Below, one piece after another: positions 7,398 through 8,977 of a stretch of 8,977 nt of DNA; within the stretch, counting starts at the first letter, position 1, and each line of letters opens with the position of its first letter. This stretch comes from Paramuribaculum sp. Lineage in GTDB: Bacteria; Bacteroidota; Bacteroidia; Bacteroidales; Muribaculaceae. The position numbers were made by a program, and so were the translations under genes. Under the pieces are notes generated by a model, which saw only the letters and a program-made list of their open reading frames with translations, did no database searches and was not told the origin of the DNA. Location: NCBI GenBank assembly GCA_029058455.1, contig JAIDXU010000200.1:1-8977 (forward strand), read 5' to 3'.

Positions 7398-8504
7398 ATG
7401 GCCGGGCTTTATATTCACATACCTTTTTGTCATTCAAAGTGCATATATTGTGACTTTTATTCCGTCGCTTCGTCGTCGAAAGCCGAGGAATATGTTGGCG
7501 CGCTGTTCAACGAATGGCAATCCCGCAGGGATGAACTTCGGGGCGAGAGTGTGGAAACCGTTTATCTCGGCGGCGGTACTCCCTCAATTCTTCCGCTTCC
7601 TCAACTCGACAGGTTGCTCGACGCGCTGCCTTTAGCTGAGGCCGGTGAAGTGACCATAGAGGTCAATCCTGAGGATGTGACCGATGATTTTGTTGCGCTT
7701 ATCGGAGAGCGCGGCATTAACCGCGTGAGCATGGGTGTGCAGACCCTTTGTGACAGCGAGCTGAAGGCTATCGGGCGCCGTCATTCAGCTTTACAGGCTA
7801 TGGAGGCGGTGGAGACTCTGCGGCGCGGAGGAATCGACAATCTGAGCCTCGATCTGATGTTTGGCCTTCCGGGTCAGAGTGTCGGCAGTCTCAAAAAATC
7901 GGTTGAATCGCTTTTGGCGTTGAAGCCTGAGCATCTATCCGCCTACCTGCTGAGTTATGAACCGGCCACGCGCCTGACCCTGTTGCGCGACAGGGGAGAG
8001 ATAACCGAGGCTTCCGAAGAAATTGCTACCGAGATGTATAGGTTGGTGTGTGACGCTCTCGGCTCGGCGGGCTATGACCATTATGAGATTTCAAACTATT
8101 CGCTTCCCGGCCGACATTCGCGACATAATTCCGCTTATTGGATAGGTGTGCCATATCTCGGTCTCGGTCCCGGCGCGCACTCCTTTAACGGTAGTGAGCG
8201 AAGCTACAATCCCTCAAATCTCAACGCCTATCTGCGGGCGCAAGGTCTCCCGGAGCGCGAAACCGAATTGCTCACTGAGGAGGACCGGTTTAACGAAGCT
8301 CTTATGCTCGGACTGCGTACCTCTCATGGAATAGATCTGGAGAAACTGCGCCGCTACTTTCCCGAACATGAGGTGTCATCAATGCTCTCCCGCGCCCGAA
8401 AATTCATCGACCGCGGCCTCATGACCCTCACCCCATCAGCCCTCTCAGTACCCGAACCCAACTGGCTCCTCACCGACTCCCTCCTCCCCACCCTCTTCAC
8501 CTGA
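7398..8504 (+). CDS. hemW: HemW, radical SAM haem chaperone (HemN-like)
   Basis: Radical-SAM protein of the HemW group, long annotated as oxygen-independent coproporphyrinogen III oxidase. Characterised members bind haem and deliver it to respiratory proteins rather than oxidise coproporphyrinogen. The 368 residues match the family length (about 370-380). The cluster motif CHSKCIYCDF (C11, C15, C18) is CxxxCxxC followed by D-F; true HemN has a fourth Cys (CxC), so HemW is favoured. Other motifs are YLGGGTPS (56-63), EVNP (88-91), MGVQT (112-116), DLMFGLPGQ (152-160), YEISNY (229-234), HNSAYW (243-248) and GLGPGAHS (255-262). A HemN-type C-terminal domain follows. It starts 26 bases after the nuclease stop, so it is probably co-transcribed. 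From about 8385 to the stop the base composition shifts sharply to C-rich, G-poor codons, unlike the rest of the gene. Confidence 0.92.
   Translation: MAGLYIHIPFCHSKCIYCDFYSVASSSKAEEYVGALFNEWQSRRDELRGESVETVYLGGGTPSILPLPQLDRLLDALPLAEAGEVTIEVNPEDVTDDFVALIGERGINRVSMGVQTLCDSELKAIGRRHSALQAMEAVETLRRGGIDNLSLDLMFGLPGQSVGSLKKSVESLLALKPEHLSAYLLSYEPATRLTLLRDRGEITEASEEIATEMYRLVCDALGSAGYDHYEISNYSLPGRHSRHNSAYWIGVPYLGLGPGAHSFNGSERSYNPSNLNAYLRAQGLPERETELLTEEDRFNEALMLGLRTSHGIDLEKLRRYFPEHEVSSMLSRARKFIDRGLMTLTPSALSVPEPNWLLTDSLLPTLFT
8411..8500 (+). promoter_or_regulatory. C-rich, G-poor segment at the end of hemW (possible Rho-loading region)
   Basis: By hand count this 90-base stretch has 49 C and 10 G. It is the coding end of the last gene of the block. 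High C over G with little scope for pairing is the signature of Rho utilisation sites, and no hairpin plus T-run terminator follows hemW closely. I infer Rho-dependent termination of the operon; it could also be local codon bias only. Confidence 0.35.
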
Positions 8505-8562
8505 CTGTCGCTTAAAGCCCCATCAATGTGAGGCGGTGTTAAAATTGGTAATCCAACTAAAC

Positions 8563-8585
8563 GTAGTGACATCGCTTTGCGATGT
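8563..8585 (+). repeat. REP-like hairpin unit 1 (GTAG foot)
   Basis: GTAG (8563-8566), two bases, then a perfect 7-base stem ACATCGC (8569-8575) / GCGATGT (8579-8585) closed by a TTT loop. A short, stable hairpin with a GTAG tetranucleotide at its 5' foot in an intergenic region is the hallmark of REP elements mobilised by TnpA-REP (RAYT) transposases. No transposase gene is in the window. It pairs with an inverted copy of the same design 30 bases on. Confidence 0.55.
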
Positions 8586-8614
8586 ATCTTTGATTATCAA
8601 TGTTGTTATACAAA

Positions 8615-8636
8615 CATGCCAAAGGCATGGCCCTAC
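8615..8636 (-). repeat. REP-like hairpin unit 2, inverted (GTAG foot)
   Basis: Read on the minus strand: GTAG (8636-8633), GG, C, then stem CATGCC (8629-8624), TTT loop, GGCATG (8620-8615). It aligns with unit 1 position for position as GTAG-n-G-n-CAT-n-n-C-TTT-G-n-n-ATG. The two units are similar but not identical copies facing each other, an arrangement like a BIME. Confidence 0.55.
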
Positions 8637-8708
8637 AATTTTCGAATTTTCACACAACCTTAAATGCGCCGCCAATTTATCGTGTGTGAGTATATAGGTG
8701 GTTGGTGG

Positions 8709-8743
8709 TATGGAATTTCTACCTCCTTCCTCCCAATTCCATA
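8709..8743. repeat. 9-base inverted repeat with a pyrimidine-rich 17-base loop
   Basis: TATGGAATT (8709-8717) and AATTCCATA (8735-8743) are perfectly complementary. The loop is almost entirely C and T. The repeat is followed by A's on the plus strand and flanked by CCACC-type sequence on the minus strand, so it is not an intrinsic terminator in either direction. It could be a binding site or the relic of a short insertion. Confidence 0.4.
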
Positions 8744-8770
8744 AAAAACATTCCTGACTTGCTCGCAGAT

Positions 8771-8801
8771 TTTGTAAACTAAAAATTTGTTGCTAATTTT
8801 G
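8771..8801 (+). promoter_or_regulatory. Consensus Bacteroidetes promoter
   Basis: TTTG at 8771-8774, exactly 19 bases, then TAATTTTG at 8794-8801. This matches both elements and the spacing of the Bacteroidetes primary-sigma promoter (-33 TTTG, -7 TAnnTTTG). The -7 box shares TTTTGCAA with the metF promoter. Transcription would begin near 8807-8810. It is the strongest promoter match seen in the window. Confidence 0.72.
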
Positions 8802-8807
8802 CAAGTG

Positions 8808-8945
8808 CAGACCGCCTCGCAGACCACGCCAGTAGGGTGAGGTTTTTCCGAACCAATCCCCGGTCAAGGGTTATGCGGGAGGGATGTGAGACATTTTTTG
8901 AAGCGTATTCTATGCTAAAATCCAAGCGATTTTGGCATTTTTTTT
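8808..8945 (+). ncRNA. Putative small RNA or leader RNA of about 140 nt, class unrecognised
   Basis: The unit is bounded by the consensus promoter at 8771-8801 and the intrinsic terminator at 8912-8945, with no convincing gene between. The 5' part is GC-richer than its surroundings and offers pairings: GACCG (8810-8814) with CGGTC (8861-8865), CCTC (8815-8818) with GAGG (8839-8842), ACC (8823-8825) with GGT (8836-8838), and a competing GGTT (8841-8844) with AACC (8851-8854). The two ends do not pair well, so a 6S RNA seems unlikely. I see no tRNA, tmRNA, RNase P or SRP RNA signature. It could be a free-standing small RNA, or a riboswitch/attenuator leader of a gene beyond the window edge. The transcript limits are inferred from the signals. 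Confidence 0.45.
8912..8945 (+). terminator. Strong intrinsic terminator
   Basis: An 11-base stem, ATGCTAAAATC (8912-8922) / GATTTTGGCAT (8928-8938), has one T-G wobble and a CAAGC loop. It is followed by an uninterrupted run of T through 8945. This is the classic Rho-independent layout on the plus strand. It would end the RNA starting near 8808, either constitutively or as the terminator arm of an attenuator. Confidence 0.75.
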
Positions 8946-8959
8946 CAAAATTGAAAAAA
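8940..8959. repeat. AT-rich inverted repeat overlapping the terminator T-run
   Basis: TTTTTTCAA (8940-8948) and TTGAAAAAA (8951-8959) are complementary with only AA between them. The repeat begins inside the terminator T-run, so an RNA reading through would pair the terminator U's with downstream A's. A small ATTACGGTAAT palindrome (8959-8969) follows. Probably minor. Confidence 0.3.
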
Positions 8960-8977
8960 TTACGGTAATCGCTCCTG

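Larger units (their letters stand above)
8505..8770. other. Non-coding region after hemW
   Basis: No supportable gene in about 265 bases. It holds a TTGG-taat-CCAA mini-hairpin (8545-8556), the inverted pair of GTAG-footed hairpins (8563-8636) and a 9-base inverted repeat (8709-8743). None of the hairpins is followed by a T-run on the strand needed for an intrinsic terminator of hemW. Confidence 0.6.

Noticed and set aside
7398..8504. Annotation as true coproporphyrinogen III dehydrogenase (HemN)
   Set aside because: The cluster motif ends C-D-F rather than C-x-C, and the length is that of HemW, shorter than HemN.
8563..8636. Hairpins after hemW as an intrinsic terminator
   Set aside because: Neither stem is followed by a T-run on the plus strand; the GTAG feet and inverted pairing fit a REP-like element better.
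8808..8945. 6S RNA, SRP RNA, tmRNA, RNase P RNA, tRNA or THI-box identity for the orphan RNA
   Set aside because: The 5' and 3' ends do not pair as in 6S, and I see no diagnostic core of the other classes. An alignment-based search could still overturn this.

Overview
The window looks like chromosomal housekeeping DNA from a member of the Bacteroidales (Bacteroidota). A Muribaculaceae-like gut bacterium is my best guess. The evidence is a moderate GC content, Bacteroidetes-type -7 boxes (TAnnTTTG), weak or absent Shine-Dalgarno sequences, and protein features I associate with this phylum: an AddB-like nuclease without a P-loop, a delta-prime subunit with WLPE in place of a Walker B box, and a Bacteroidetes-type ECF sigma factor. 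The family-level assignment is inference; I could not run a search.

Layout. Positions 1-1429 (+) hold the 3' part of a long RelA/SpoT homologue, cut by the window edge inside the HD hydrolase domain. Its synthetase domain has lost several conserved residues. Only 17 bases separate it from a convergent ECF sigma factor gene (1447-1959, -). A divergent, AT-rich intergenic region of about 280 bases follows, with two short palindromes and a Bacteroidetes -7 box. Then comes a tightly packed co-directional block that is probably one operon: metF (2238-3200), a DNA polymerase III delta-prime gene (3233-4372), a 1000-residue AddB-like PD-(D/E)XK nuclease (4369-7371, overlapping its predecessor by ATGA), and hemW (7398-8504).

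The genes cover stress signalling (ppGpp turnover), envelope or stress transcription control (ECF sigma), one-carbon metabolism (5-methyl-THF for methionine), replication clamp loading, double-strand-break end processing, and haem trafficking. They do not form one pathway. The holB/nuclease overlap suggests translational coupling of two DNA-maintenance proteins.

The last 470 bases (8505-8977) contain no convincing protein gene but are structured. The end of hemW is strongly C-rich and G-poor, as in a Rho-loading region. Next is an inverted pair of small hairpins, each carrying a GTAG foot, which resembles a REP/BIME element. A long-loop inverted repeat follows. Finally there is an apparently complete small transcription unit: a textbook Bacteroidetes promoter (TTTG-N19-TAATTTTG), about 140 transcribed bases with possible internal pairings, and a strong intrinsic terminator. 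This possible small RNA or leader, of a class I do not recognise, is the most novel-looking item in the window. The divergent RelA/SpoT homologue and the REP-like pair are the next most interesting.
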